DNA of 64,000 bases from Mycobacterium parmense. Lineage in GTDB: Bacteria; Actinomycetota; Actinomycetes; Mycobacteriales; Mycobacteriaceae. Shown in pieces: positions 19,264 through 27,644 of the stretch. A program made the position numbers and the translations under genes. Positions within the stretch are counted from its first letter, which is position 1. The number at the start of each line of letters is the position of its first letter. The DNA lies in the NCBI RefSeq assembly GCF_010730575.1, contig NZ_AP022614.1:2418001-2482000 (forward strand). The letters run 5' to 3'. The notes below the pieces were generated by a model, which was given only the letters and a program-made list of their open reading frames with translations, was not told the origin of the DNA and ran no database searches.

Positions 19264-20352
19264 CTACTTCTTGAACCGGCCGGCGAACCCGCGCAGCGGC
19301 AGGTCGGCGCTGGTGACGAGCCCCGGCGGCGCCGCCACCACGGCCCTGAGCGAGTTGAGTGCGGGCAGCCCGGTCACGGTCATGCCGATGGAGGCGAAGT
19401 TGTCCGGGTTGGACAGGTCCACGCCGGGTTTGGGGAAGATCATGTGCTTGTTGTAGACGCAGGGGTCGCCCTTTATCTGGGTGATGTAGCAGCCCTTGAT
19501 GTCCCAGTGGGGGTCGGTGTGCGGCGTCATCTGCCATTCCAGGTGCGTCTCGACGCGCGGCACGCCGTCGACCATGCCCTGGTACTTGATGTAATTGCCG
19601 CCCAGCGAACCCTTGGGCAGTGTGTACCAGCCCAGGTCGACGTCCTTGGTGCAGGCGCCCAGCTCATAGGTGAACCTCACCTCGTCGAGGGGCAGGTCGA
19701 AGCAGTCGGCCATCATCAGCACACTGTCGGCGAACACCCGCGTGTATTTTTCCAGCTTCGCCGGTATTTCCGGGTCATCCACGGGCAGGCCGTAGCCCAC
19801 CTCGATCCAGGTGTCCTTGGAGTGGTGGCACGACACGTCGACGGACTCGATGGTGGTGACGTTCTCGATCTCGGCGACGTCGGCCGAACACACCACGCCC
19901 AGGATCTGGTTCAGTCCCGGATTCATCCCGGTGCCGTAGAAAGTGGCACCGCCCAACTCGGCGGCCTCGGCCAGCAGCCGGGTCACCGGCTTTCCCGACG
20001 GGTGCGGATGGTTCTTGTCGCGGTGCCACCCGGTGATCCAGTCCGCGGTGGTGACGATGTTGATGCCCGCCTCGAGCACCTTGACGTAAAGGTCCTCGTC
20101 GGGAAACACGCCGTGGAAGGTCAGCACGTCCGGCTTGGCCGCGACGATCTCCTCGATGCTGCCGGTCGCCTTCACCCCGTTGGGCCCGATGCCCGCAAGC
20201 TCGCCGGCGTCTCGTCCGATCTTCTCCGGCGAATAACAGTGCACTCCAACGAGTTCGAGGTCAGGGCGGTCGGCGAGTCGCCTGATCATCTCCGAGCCGA
20301 CGTTTCCGGTCGCGACCTGGAAGACGCGAATCGGCCGGGTGGGTGCGTTCAT
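19264..20352 (-). CDS. Dihydrodipicolinate reductase-like NAD(P)H dehydrogenase
   Basis: A 362-residue protein with an N-terminal Rossmann fold (RVFQVATGNVGSEMIRRLAD), like DapB and 2,4-diaminopentanoate dehydrogenase. GTGMNPGLNQILGVVCSADV and SHHSKD-like CHHSKDTWIEVGYG are typical of the actinobacterial subfamily. The substrate is unknown. It starts 6 bases after the stop of the Rieske oxygenase gene, so the two are co-transcribed and probably act in one catabolic pathway. Confidence 0.75.
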   Translation of the reverse strand: MNAPTRPIRVFQVATGNVGSEMIRRLADRPDLELVGVHCYSPEKIGRDAGELAGIGPNGVKATGSIEEIVAAKPDVLTFHGVFPDEDLYVKVLEAGINIVTTADWITGWHRDKNHPHPSGKPVTRLLAEAAELGGATFYGTGMNPGLNQILGVVCSADVAEIENVTTIESVDVSCHHSKDTWIEVGYGLPVDDPEIPAKLEKYTRVFADSVLMMADCFDLPLDEVRFTYELGACTKDVDLGWYTLPKGSLGGNYIKYQGMVDGVPRVETHLEWQMTPHTDPHWDIKGCYITQIKGDPCVYNKHMIFPKPGVDLSNPDNFASIGMTVTGLPALNSLRAVVAAPPGLVTSADLPLRGFAGRFKK

Positions 20353-20358
20353 GGGTGT

Positions 20359-21384
20359 TCAGCCTTTCCGGGTTGCTGCGTACACTTCGGCGGCGCTGCC
20401 GCCGAGGCCGTCGGGGTAGAACTGCTTGGCCCAGTTGCGGATCGCGGTGAAGCCTTCGTACTCGGCGGCGGCCAGCGCGGGCGGGTCGGAGTAGCGCTGG
20501 TGTTGCCAGATCTCGATGTCCTGGGTGAATTGCCGGATCACCTCCTGCCCGAATTCACACCCCTTGCGTTCGGCGCGCGCCGGATCCTTGCCGGGCATCC
20601 GGCCGATGTAGACCATGAAGCGGACGTCGGAGGTGCGCTCGTCCACCGGGGTGACCGCGGAGATGGTGCGGTTGTCGACCATCCCCCAGCTCTTGGTCAC
20701 CGCGATTCCCAGGCCGCCGTTGATGGCCTGTACGCCGCTGTTGACATCCTCGATCCGCTGGCCGTCGTCGCCGGAGAACGTGATGGTGAAGTCGACGTAG
20801 GAGACCGCGCCGGCGAAGTCGTGGCGGGTGAAGACGGGCACGATCGGGGTGTCGTGCACGAACTTGAAATGCGCGAAGTCGACCCCGTTCTCGAGCACGT
20901 ACTGCGGGTGCAGTTCCAGCCCCTGCCGAAACAACCGTTGCTGCGGGTAGTAGCCGGCGGCGCCGCCGTCGTCCCCGAACGCGGCGAACACGTCGGGTGG
21001 CTCGAAGAACGGCTCGCGCCCCTGCAGGTCGTGCCAGATGTAGACCGACTCGTTGCGCTCCACCACCGGATAGGTGCGGATCCGCCTGCCCCGGTTGGGG
21101 CGGTCCTGGTAGGGAATGCAGACGTTGCGTCCCCCCTCGTTCCACTGCCAGCCGTGGAAGGGGCACTGCAGCACCTCGCCGACGACCTTGCCGCCGTAAC
21201 CCAGGTGCGCCCCCAGGTGTTCGCAGTAGGCGTTCATGACGGAAATCCGGCCGGACTCGGTCCGCCAGGCCACCATCTCCTGATCGAAGTACTTCATCGT
21301 GTGGACGTCGCCGACACCGATCTCGTCGGACCAGGCGACCTGAAACCATCCGGTCGGTTTCATCGACAACGGCGGCTTAGCCAT
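20359..21384 (-). CDS. Rieske non-haem iron oxygenase, alpha subunit (KshA-like)
   Basis: A 341-residue ring- or steroid-hydroxylating oxygenase component. The Rieske [2Fe-2S] ligands are in YCEHLGAHLGYG and VLQCPFHGWQWNE. The mononuclear iron site begins at NGVDFAHFKFVHDT (His-His with a later acidic ligand). Its overall plan resembles 3-ketosteroid 9-alpha-hydroxylase oxygenases. No ferredoxin reductase is encoded nearby, so electrons must come from elsewhere. The ATG at 21384 follows AAGGAGGG. It is divergent from a TetR gene, the likely regulator. Confidence 0.85.
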   Translation of the reverse strand: MAKPPLSMKPTGWFQVAWSDEIGVGDVHTMKYFDQEMVAWRTESGRISVMNAYCEHLGAHLGYGGKVVGEVLQCPFHGWQWNEGGRNVCIPYQDRPNRGRRIRTYPVVERNESVYIWHDLQGREPFFEPPDVFAAFGDDGGAAGYYPQQRLFRQGLELHPQYVLENGVDFAHFKFVHDTPIVPVFTRHDFAGAVSYVDFTITFSGDDGQRIEDVNSGVQAINGGLGIAVTKSWGMVDNRTISAVTPVDERTSDVRFMVYIGRMPGKDPARAERKGCEFGQEVIRQFTQDIEIWQHQRYSDPPALAAAEYEGFTAIRNWAKQFYPDGLGGSAAEVYAATRKG

Positions 21385-21407
21385 GTGGGAACCCTCCTTG
21401 CGTAGGA

Positions 21408-21413
21408 ATGATA
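21408..21413 (-). promoter_or_regulatory. -10 hexamer of the Rieske oxygenase operon
   Basis: Minus-strand TATCAT, 23 bases before the ATG, leaving a short leader that contains the Shine-Dalgarno sequence. Confidence 0.4.
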
Positions 21414-21455
21414 GGCGGCATCGGGCGAAGATCACAGTCCCCTCTATGAAAATGG

Positions 21456-21461
21456 TAGGCT
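21456..21461 (+). promoter_or_regulatory. -10 hexamer of the TetR gene (leaderless type)
   Basis: TAGGCT, 6 bases before the GTG at 21468. An imperfect dyad CTATGAAAATGGTAG (21444-21458) overlaps it and is a possible operator. Confidence 0.45.
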
Positions 21462-21467
21462 CGGCTC

Positions 21468-22115
21468 GTGACCGGGACCGAGGTCGCCGGCCGGCGCCCC
21501 AATCGGCGCGGCCACGCCACGCGCGAGAGCATGCTCGAAGCCGCGCTGAAGTCGCTCGCGTCCGGCGAGCCGGGCTCGGTGTCGGCCAACCGCATCGCCA
21601 AGGACATCGGGGCGACCTGGGGCGCCGTGCAGTACCAGTTCGGCGATACGGACGGCTTTTGGGCCGCGGTGCTGCACCGCACGGCCGAGCGCCGCGCCGC
21701 GACGTTCTCGAGCCTGTCGACGCCGGTCTCGCCGGACGCCCCCCTGCGCGAGCGCGTGGGCGCCATCGTCGACACCCTTTACAGCGGGCTGGCCTCGCCG
21801 GATTCCCGCGCTATCGAGAACCTGCGGGCCGCCCTGCCGCGCGACCCCGGCGAGCTCGAGCGCCTCTACCCGCGCACCGCCGCGGAGCTGTTCTCCTGGG
21901 GCAGAAGCTGGCTCGAGACGTGCCAGAACGCCTTCGCCGGCCTCGATGTCGACCCGGAACGGGTGCGTGAGGTGGCCACGCTCATCCCTGGCGCGATGCG
22001 CGGCCTGGTCTCCGAGCGCCAGCTGGGCTCCTACGCCGACCTCGACGTGGCGCGGCGCGGCCTCACCAACGCCCTGGCCGCCTACCTGGAACAGTCGCGG
22101 CCGCCAGGTCTTTAG
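21468..22115 (+). CDS. TetR family transcriptional regulator
   Basis: A 215-residue repressor with the N-terminal helix-turn-helix in RESMLEAALKSLASG and SANRIAKDIGATWGAVQYQF, followed by an all-helical ligand-binding domain. It is divergent from the Rieske oxygenase / reductase-like operon, the usual arrangement for a TetR controlling its neighbours. The ligand is unknown. The GTG start has a -10 hexamer 6 bases upstream and no Shine-Dalgarno. Confidence 0.85.
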   Translation: MTGTEVAGRRPNRRGHATRESMLEAALKSLASGEPGSVSANRIAKDIGATWGAVQYQFGDTDGFWAAVLHRTAERRAATFSSLSTPVSPDAPLRERVGAIVDTLYSGLASPDSRAIENLRAALPRDPGELERLYPRTAAELFSWGRSWLETCQNAFAGLDVDPERVREVATLIPGAMRGLVSERQLGSYADLDVARRGLTNALAAYLEQSRPPGL

Positions 22116-22118
22116 CCT
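22113..22118 (+). promoter_or_regulatory. -10 hexamer of the GNAT gene (leaderless type)
   Basis: TAGCCT, overlapping the stop codon of the TetR gene, 7 bases before the GTG at 22126. Confidence 0.4.
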
Positions 22119-22125
22119 TGACGGT

Positions 22126-22638
22126 GTGAGCAACAGCGACGTCAGAGTCCGGCGGGCCGAGCCGGCCGATTTCGCTGAGGTGGCCGCGATGCACTATCCC
22201 GTGTGGCGGCGGTCCTGGGAGGGGATCGTGTCGCCGCACCTGCTCGATCTGCTCGGCCCGGCGCAACGCTGGGCCGACGTCGTCTACCCGGAGATGCTCA
22301 GCCGCCGCGGCTGGAGCATGTGGATCGCCGAGGCCGGCGTTGCGACGCTCGGCATGGTCCTGTTCGGGCCGGACTCCGCGCATCCCGAACACGTGCAGAT
22401 CGACTCGCTCTACGTCGACGAACGCCACCAGCGGCACGGCGTCGGCGCCCTGCTGCTGCGGCAGGCCGTGTGCGCGAACCCCGCCGCTGACGTGATCCTG
22501 TGGTGCGCGGAGATCAACACCAAGGGCCGCCGCTTTTATGAGAAGAACGACTTTCGCGCCGACGGGCGCACGCTCGACTGGGAGCCGCTGCCCTGGGTAC
22601 GGGTGCCGCACCTGGGCTATCGACTCAAGCGCGCCTGA
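22126..22638 (+). CDS. GNAT family N-acetyltransferase
   Basis: A 170-residue acetyltransferase. VRVRRAEPADFAEVAAMHYP is the first strand and helix, and VQIDSLYVDERHQRHGVGAL is the acetyl-CoA-binding motif A with the pyrophosphate loop. The C-terminal EINTKGRRFYEKNDFRADGR is motif B. The acceptor substrate is unknown. The end overlaps the convergent hydrolase gene by 22 bases. Confidence 0.82.
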   Translation: MSNSDVRVRRAEPADFAEVAAMHYPVWRRSWEGIVSPHLLDLLGPAQRWADVVYPEMLSRRGWSMWIAEAGVATLGMVLFGPDSAHPEHVQIDSLYVDERHQRHGVGALLLRQAVCANPAADVILWCAEINTKGRRFYEKNDFRADGRTLDWEPLPWVRVPHLGYRLKRA

Positions 22639-23528
22639 CCGGCGTTGCGGTCCACCCATTCGGCGGTCAGCCGGGCGATGACGCCGGGTTGCGCAGCCAC
22701 CACCCAGTGGCCGCCCCCGATCGGGACCACCCTGCCGCCGTCGGGGATGGCGCCGGTGAACCTCTGCAGGGCGGGCGTGACGAAGATGTCCCAGCGTGGC
22801 ACCAGAACCTGCACCGGCACAGTGGTTTTCGGGAGCTGCCGCCCCGGCGACAGCATCGGCGCCGGCATGTTCGCCCGATACAGGCCGAGCCCGTTGAGGT
22901 AGTCGCTCAGCGACCGCGGCGCCTTCGGGCCCTGCCCGCGACCACCGATAAGCGCCGTCGCCTCAACGACTTTCACACCCACCCGGGAGCGGAACGCCAA
23001 CTCGGGCAGCAGCGGGCACAGGAAGAATGCGATGTAGGAGGACGCCAGCAGCTGCCCGGCGACCCGGGCGAGCGCCAGGGGCGTGCGCGCCGAGCGTAGG
23101 AACGCGCCGGCGTAGCGCAGGTGCGGGCCCGAGATCGACGTGAAGGAGGCGAACCTGCCCATCACCGACTCGTCGGTGACGGCGGCCCAGGTCGCGATGG
23201 AACCCCAGTCGTGGCCGAGCAGATGGACTTGCGAGACGCCCAGGCTGTCGACGACCGCGCCGAGGTCGGCGATGAGCTGCGCGAAGGCGTACCCCGAACG
23301 CGTCGCGGGAGACGAAGACTCACCGGCGCCGCGCACGTCGTAGGCGACGACGTTGTAGCGGCCGGCGTAGTGCGCGGCAAGCTCGCCGGCCACCGGGTCC
23401 CACACGTGGTGGTTGTCCGGAAAGCCATGCACGGCAAGGATGGTGGGGCGTCCGGCGTCGATGTCGGTATAGCGGTGGACGGCGAGGGTGACGCCGTCGG
23501 TGGCGGTGACGTGCGAGGTGACGGTCAT
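22617..23528 (-). CDS. Alpha/beta hydrolase, epoxide hydrolase-like
   Basis: A 303-residue alpha/beta hydrolase. The oxyanion motif is VHGFPDNHHVWD near residue 34. The nucleophile elbow GHDWGS has an aspartate, as in epoxide hydrolases and haloalkane dehalogenases, rather than serine. The catalytic histidine is in IGGGHWVVAAQP near the C-terminus. It resembles the hydrolase half of mycobacterial EphD but lacks the fused short-chain dehydrogenase. The substrate is unknown. Confidence 0.82.
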   Translation of the reverse strand: MTVTSHVTATDGVTLAVHRYTDIDAGRPTILAVHGFPDNHHVWDPVAGELAAHYAGRYNVVAYDVRGAGESSSPATRSGYAFAQLIADLGAVVDSLGVSQVHLLGHDWGSIATWAAVTDESVMGRFASFTSISGPHLRYAGAFLRSARTPLALARVAGQLLASSYIAFFLCPLLPELAFRSRVGVKVVEATALIGGRGQGPKAPRSLSDYLNGLGLYRANMPAPMLSPGRQLPKTTVPVQVLVPRWDIFVTPALQRFTGAIPDGGRVVPIGGGHWVVAAQPGVIARLTAEWVDRNAGQARLSR

Positions 23529-23553
23529 CGCTGGGCGCTGGGCATCGCAGCCT

Positions 23554-24015
23554 CTACTCCGCCTCGGCGCGGTGCTTGAGCCGCTGCAGCGTCAGGCGGA
23601 TGTGCTCGGCGTTGGCGGCCGCCCGGTCGGGGACGCCGGTGGCCATGCCGGCGAGCTTGCGGAACCAGTTGGGCCTGCGGTCCCAGGTGCTTTCGGTGAC
23701 CCGGCAGCCGGCGTCGTCGGCAACGATGTCGTACTGCCAGCGCGCGATCGGCAGCACGGTGTGGGTCACCTCGAAGGCGAAGAGGCGGCCCGGCTCGGCG
23801 TCGGTGACGGTGCACTTGGTGGTCCAACTCCGGTGGCCGTTCTCGTTGCGGCCGGCGAACACCGCGCCCGGGCGGACCGCGTCGCCCTTGCGCCACCGCA
23901 TCGCCACCGCCTCCTCGGCCAGCGACGCCAGGGTGGGCAGGTCGGTGAGCAGCCGGTACACCACATCGGGGCGGGCGTCGATCTGCACGGTGGCCGACGC
24001 GCACGGATCAGTCAT
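23554..24015 (-). CDS. SRPBCC family protein
   Basis: A 153-residue START/Bet v 1-like (polyketide cyclase/lipid-binding) protein. It begins with TVQIDARPDVVYRLLTDLPT and has WTTKCTVTDAEPGRLFAFEV and YDIVADDAGCRVTESTW, the alternating strands of the helix-grip fold. It probably binds a hydrophobic ligand. The frame stays open far upstream only because it is antisense to ald; the ATG at 24015 is the first sensible start. It lies at the place where M. tuberculosis has the ald regulator. Confidence 0.75.
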   Translation of the reverse strand: MTDPCASATVQIDARPDVVYRLLTDLPTLASLAEEAVAMRWRKGDAVRPGAVFAGRNENGHRSWTTKCTVTDAEPGRLFAFEVTHTVLPIARWQYDIVADDAGCRVTESTWDRRPNWFRKLAGMATGVPDRAAANAEHIRLTLQRLKHRAEAE

Positions 24016-24123
24016 CCGCCGATCATAGGTCCCGGATCGACCCTCCTGACCGCTCCCGCCTCGATTGCGGCCCATCTGAAACTTCTCCACACTTGAGGTG
24101 AATCCGCACAGCGAGGGGCCACC

Positions 24124-25239
24124 ATGCGAGTCGGCGTACCGACCGAGACCAAGAACAACGAGTTCAGAGTGGCCATCACCCCGGCGGGCGTCGCCGAGTT
24201 GTCCCGGCACGGCCACGACGTGCTCGTGCAGGCCGGCGCCGGGGAAGGCTCGGCCATCTCCGACGAGGAGTTCAAGGCGGCCGGTGCCGAGCTGACCAGC
24301 TCGGCCGCCCAGGTCTGGGGCGACGCCGAACTGGTGCTCAAAGTCAAAGAACCGCTGCCGGCCGAGTACGGGCTGCTGCGGCGCGGCCAGACCGTCTTCA
24401 CCTATCTGCACCTGGCCGCTTCGCGGGCGTGCACCGAGGCGCTGTTGTCCTCCGGCGCAACGTCTATCGCCTACGAGACCGTCCAGGTTGCCGACGGGAC
24501 GCTCCCGTTGCTGGCCCCGATGAGCGAGGTCGCCGGCCGGCTCTCCGCGCAAGTCGGGGCCTATCACCTGATGCGGACGCACGGCGGGCGCGGCGTGCTG
24601 ATGGGCGGTGTGCCGGGGGTGAAGCCCGCCGACGTCGTGGTGGTGGGCGCCGGCACGGCCGGCTACAACGCCGCGCGGGTCGCCGGCGGCATGGGCGCCA
24701 ACGTCACGGTGCTCGACGTCAACATCAACAAGCTGCGGCTGCTCGACGCGGAGTTCGGTGGCCGGGTCCGCACGCGCTATTCGTCGGCGTACGACCTGGA
24801 AGGCACCGTCAAGCGCGCCGACCTGGTGATCGGCGCCGTCCTGGTGCCGGGCGGGAAAGCCCCCAGGCTGATCTCGAACTCCCTTGTCGAGCAGATGAAG
24901 AACGGCGCGGTGCTGGTGGACATCTCGATCGACCAGGGCGGCTGCTTCGAGGATTCCCGGCCGACCACCCACGACGAGCCGACGTTCGGCGTGCACGGCA
25001 CGGTGTTCTACTGCGTGGCGAACATGCCCAGCGCGGTGCCCAAGACGTCCACCGTGGCGCTGACCAACGCGACCATGCCGTATGCGATCAGGCTCGCCGA
25101 CCACGGCTGGCGAGCGGCGTGCCGGTCGGATCCCGCCTTGGCCAAGGGGCTTTCGACGCACGACGGCGCGCTGGTGTCCGAGCGGGTGGCCGCCGACCTG
25201 GGGCTGCCGTTCACCGATCCGGCGGAGCTGCTGTCCTGA
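24124..25239 (+). CDS. ald: L-alanine dehydrogenase
   Basis: Ald interconverts alanine with pyruvate and ammonia using NAD(H), and in mycobacteria also supports redox balance in low oxygen. The 371-residue protein is full length: MRVGVPTETKNNEFRVAITP, LVLKVKEPLPAEY, the catalytic-site histidine in FTYLHLAAS, the Rossmann motif VVVGAGTAGYNAARVA and LVDISIDQGGCFEDSRPTTH. It starts at an ATG with GAGGGG upstream. The Lrp-family gene aldR, divergent from ald in M. tuberculosis and M. smegmatis, is absent here. Confidence 0.96.
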   Translation: MRVGVPTETKNNEFRVAITPAGVAELSRHGHDVLVQAGAGEGSAISDEEFKAAGAELTSSAAQVWGDAELVLKVKEPLPAEYGLLRRGQTVFTYLHLAASRACTEALLSSGATSIAYETVQVADGTLPLLAPMSEVAGRLSAQVGAYHLMRTHGGRGVLMGGVPGVKPADVVVVGAGTAGYNAARVAGGMGANVTVLDVNINKLRLLDAEFGGRVRTRYSSAYDLEGTVKRADLVIGAVLVPGGKAPRLISNSLVEQMKNGAVLVDISIDQGGCFEDSRPTTHDEPTFGVHGTVFYCVANMPSAVPKTSTVALTNATMPYAIRLADHGWRAACRSDPALAKGLSTHDGALVSERVAADLGLPFTDPAELLS

Positions 25240-25251
25240 GGGCCCTGAGGG

Positions 25252-26271
25252 CTAGGTGAGGCCGGCGATGATGTCGGCCACCGGCCCGGTGCGGGCCTGC
25301 CGGTAGGACGTCCCCGCCCACAGGGTCATCCCGTTGGGGTCCTCCACGGCGGCCGCGGCTTCCCTTATCGGCCAGGTCATCTGGTGCACCTCGGGGTAGC
25401 CCAGCGGGGCCACGGTGTCGAGCATGCGGGTGAATTCATTCTCCAGGCTGCGCGCGTACCGGCCGGAGAAGGCTCGCGTGACGATGGTGTTCGCGAACAG
25501 CGGGTTCTTCATCGCCGTGCGCTGCGCGACGTTGGTGCCGGCCTCGTCGCTGAGCAGCAGCGCGGTGCCCACCTGGGCGGCCACCGCTCCCCGGTTCAGC
25601 ACGGCGGCGACGTCCTCGGCGGTGCCCAGGCCGCCGGCCGCGACGAGGGCGACGTCGCGGTGCGCGCTGCGGATCCGGGCCAGCAGCTGGTGCAGCGATT
25701 CGGTACCGGGTTCCATGTCCGGTGCGAAGGTGCCGCGGTGGCCGCCGGCTTCGGGCCCCTGCACGATCAGGCTGTCCGCGCCCGCGGCGATGGCCACCCC
25801 GGCCTCGTAGGCCGACGTCACGGTCACCATCACCAGCAGGCCCAGCGCGCCGAGCCGCCCGATCACCTCGGGCGGCGGGACGCCGAAGGTGAACGACACC
25901 AGCTCCGGGCGGACGTCGGCCACCACCTCGAGCTTGCGCTCCCAGTCGTCGTCGTCGCCGTGCTCGGGCCGCCCGACCTCGACCTGGTAGAACTCGGCGA
26001 TGTTCATGAGCTCTTCGGCGTAGTAGTCCAGCGCGATCCAGTCGGCGACACTGGGTTGGGGCACATGCAGGTTGACCCCCAGGGGGCCGGTGGTCAGCGC
26101 GCGCGCGGCGGCGATGTCCTCGGCGAACCGGTCGGCGCTGATGTGCCCGGCGGAGAGGAAACCGAGGCCGCCGGCGTTCGAGACCGCCGCCGCCAGCGCC
26201 GGGGTGCCGGGTCCACCGGCCATCGGCGCGCCGACGATGGGCACCGCGATGTCCCAAAAGCCCAGTACCAT
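25252..26271 (-). CDS. Nitronate monooxygenase family protein (Rv2781c-like)
   Basis: A 339-residue FMN-dependent TIM-barrel protein of the 2-nitropropane dioxygenase/NMO family. Family segments are VPIVGAPMAGGPGTPALAAA, NAGGLGFLSAGHISADRF, SLIVQGPEAGGHRGTF and VALVAAGGLGTAEDVAAVLN, which bind FMN phosphate. It probably detoxifies nitronates such as propionate-3-nitronate. The ATG at 26271 follows the pepR stop by 5 bases, so it is in the gpsI-pepR operon. It is convergent with ald. Confidence 0.85.
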   Translation of the reverse strand: MVLGFWDIAVPIVGAPMAGGPGTPALAAAVSNAGGLGFLSAGHISADRFAEDIAAARALTTGPLGVNLHVPQPSVADWIALDYYAEELMNIAEFYQVEVGRPEHGDDDDWERKLEVVADVRPELVSFTFGVPPPEVIGRLGALGLLVMVTVTSAYEAGVAIAAGADSLIVQGPEAGGHRGTFAPDMEPGTESLHQLLARIRSAHRDVALVAAGGLGTAEDVAAVLNRGAVAAQVGTALLLSDEAGTNVAQRTAMKNPLFANTIVTRAFSGRYARSLENEFTRMLDTVAPLGYPEVHQMTWPIREAAAAVEDPNGMTLWAGTSYRQARTGPVADIIAGLT

Positions 26272-26276
26272 CTGAG

Positions 26277-27644
26277 CTAATCTACCATCGCCCGAAGTTG
26301 TTGGGGCAGCGAGCGTTTCGAAGCGTAGGGGCCCAGGACGGCGGCGGCGTATCGCTGCGTCAGCAGCTTGCGCGCCACCGCGTTGACCTCGTCGACGGTC
26401 ACCGCGTCGATCTTGGCCAGCGTTTGCTCGATGCTGCGATGTCTGCCGTAGTTCAATTCGTTGCGTCCCAGCCGGCTCATCCGGGAGCCCGAGTCCTCCA
26501 GGCCCAGGACGAGCCCGCCGCGCAACGACCCCTTGGCGATTCGGCATTCCGCCTCGGTGATGCCGTCGCGCGCCACCGCGTCCAGCACGCCGGAGGTCAC
26601 CGCCATGACGTCGGCGAACCGCTCGGGCTGGCAGGCGGCATACACCGACAGCGCGCCGGTGTCGGCGAAGACGTCCACCGTCGAGTACACCGAGTAGGCG
26701 AGGCCACGCAACTCGCGAACCTCCTGGAACAGCCGCGAACTCAGGCCGCCGCCCAGCGCGGTGTGCAGCACCGACAACGCCCAGCGGTGCCGCCAGCCGC
26801 GCCCGGGCGTGCGGACACCCAGCGACATGTGGGTCTGCTCGGCGTCGCGCTTGCTCAGGGTCAGCCCAGGCCGGCCGGCCACCCGCCCGGCGCCTTTGCG
26901 CGGGGCCAGCGGATGGCGCCCGCGGACCAGCCGCGGCCCGAAGTGCTCGCGCACCAACGCCAGAACCTCGCCGTGGTCGACGTTGCCGGCCACCGCCACC
27001 ACCATCCGCTCCGGCGTATAGCGCCGCACGTGGAACGAGCGCAGCTGGTTGCGGGTCATCGACGACACCGATTGCGCCGTGCCGATCACCGGACGGCCCA
27101 CCGGGTGGTCGCCGAACATCGCCGTCAGGAACAGGTCCCCCAGCGCGTCCTCCGGGTCGTCGTCGCGCATCGCGATCTCCTCGAGGACGACATCGCGTTC
27201 CAGCTCGACGTCGTCGGCGGCGCAGCGGCCGTTGAGCACCACGTCGGCCACCAGGTCGACGGCCAGTGCGAGATCGCTGTCGAGCACGTGCGCGTAGTAG
27301 CAGGTGTGCTCTTTGGCGGTGAACGCGTTGAGCTCCCCGCCCACGGCGTCCATCGCCTGCGCGATGTCGACGGCCGTGCGGGTGGGCGTCGACTTGAACA
27401 GCAGATGCTCGAGAAAGTGGGCCGCACCGGCCACGGTGCCGCCCTCGTCGCGCGAGCCGACACCGACCCACACGCCGACCGACGCGGAACGGACCGAGGG
27501 CAGGTACTCGGTCACCACCCGCAGGCCGCCCGGCAATGTGGTGCGCCGCAGTGCGGCCTGGCGTTCGGGTTTCGCCGCGGCGACGTGCGTGCCCCGCCGC
27601 AACGCGGGGTCGGCTGCCGACTTCCTAGACTGAGCTGGCGGCAT
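26277..27644 (-). CDS. pepR: M16 family zinc protease PepR
   Basis: A 455-residue insulinase-like metalloprotease, homologous to Rv2782c. The inverted zinc motif HFLEH is in [18 protein letters not shown] near residue 75, with the more distant glutamate in [20 protein letters not shown]. The C-terminal domain has [20 protein letters not shown]. The ATG at 27644 overlaps the end of gpsI by 20 bases, so translation is coupled. Bacterial genomes often pair such a protease with polynucleotide phosphorylase. Confidence 0.9.
   Translation of the reverse strand: MPPAQSRKSAADPALRRGTHVAAAKPERQAALRRTTLPGGLRVVTEYLPSVRSASVGVWVGVGSRDEGGTVAGAAHFLEHLLFKSTPTRTAVDIAQAMDAVGGELNAFTAKEHTCYYAHVLDSDLALAVDLVADVVLNGRCAADDVELERDVVLEEIAMRDDDPEDALGDLFLTAMFGDHPVGRPVIGTAQSVSSMTRNQLRSFHVRRYTPERMVVAVAGNVDHGEVLALVREHFGPRLVRGRHPLAPRKGAGRVAGRPGLTLSKRDAEQTHMSLGVRTPGRGWRHRWALSVLHTALGGGLSSRLFQEVRELRGLAYSVYSTVDVFADTGALSVYAACQPERFADVMAVTSGVLDAVARDGITEAECRIAKGSLRGGLVLGLEDSGSRMSRLGRNELNYGRHRSIEQTLAKIDAVTVDEVNAVARKLLTQRYAAAVLGPYASKRSLPQQLRAMVD

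Noticed and set aside
24016..25161. A 535-codon open frame on the minus strand, running through the SRPBCC gene and antisense to ald
   Set aside because: Only the last 153 codons look like a protein. The rest is the mirror of ald codons, a normal effect of high third-position GC.
26277..27471. Long upstream extension of the nitronate monooxygenase frame
   Set aside because: It is antisense-like, Arg/Gly-rich sequence in another frame of pepR. The family N-terminus begins at 26271.
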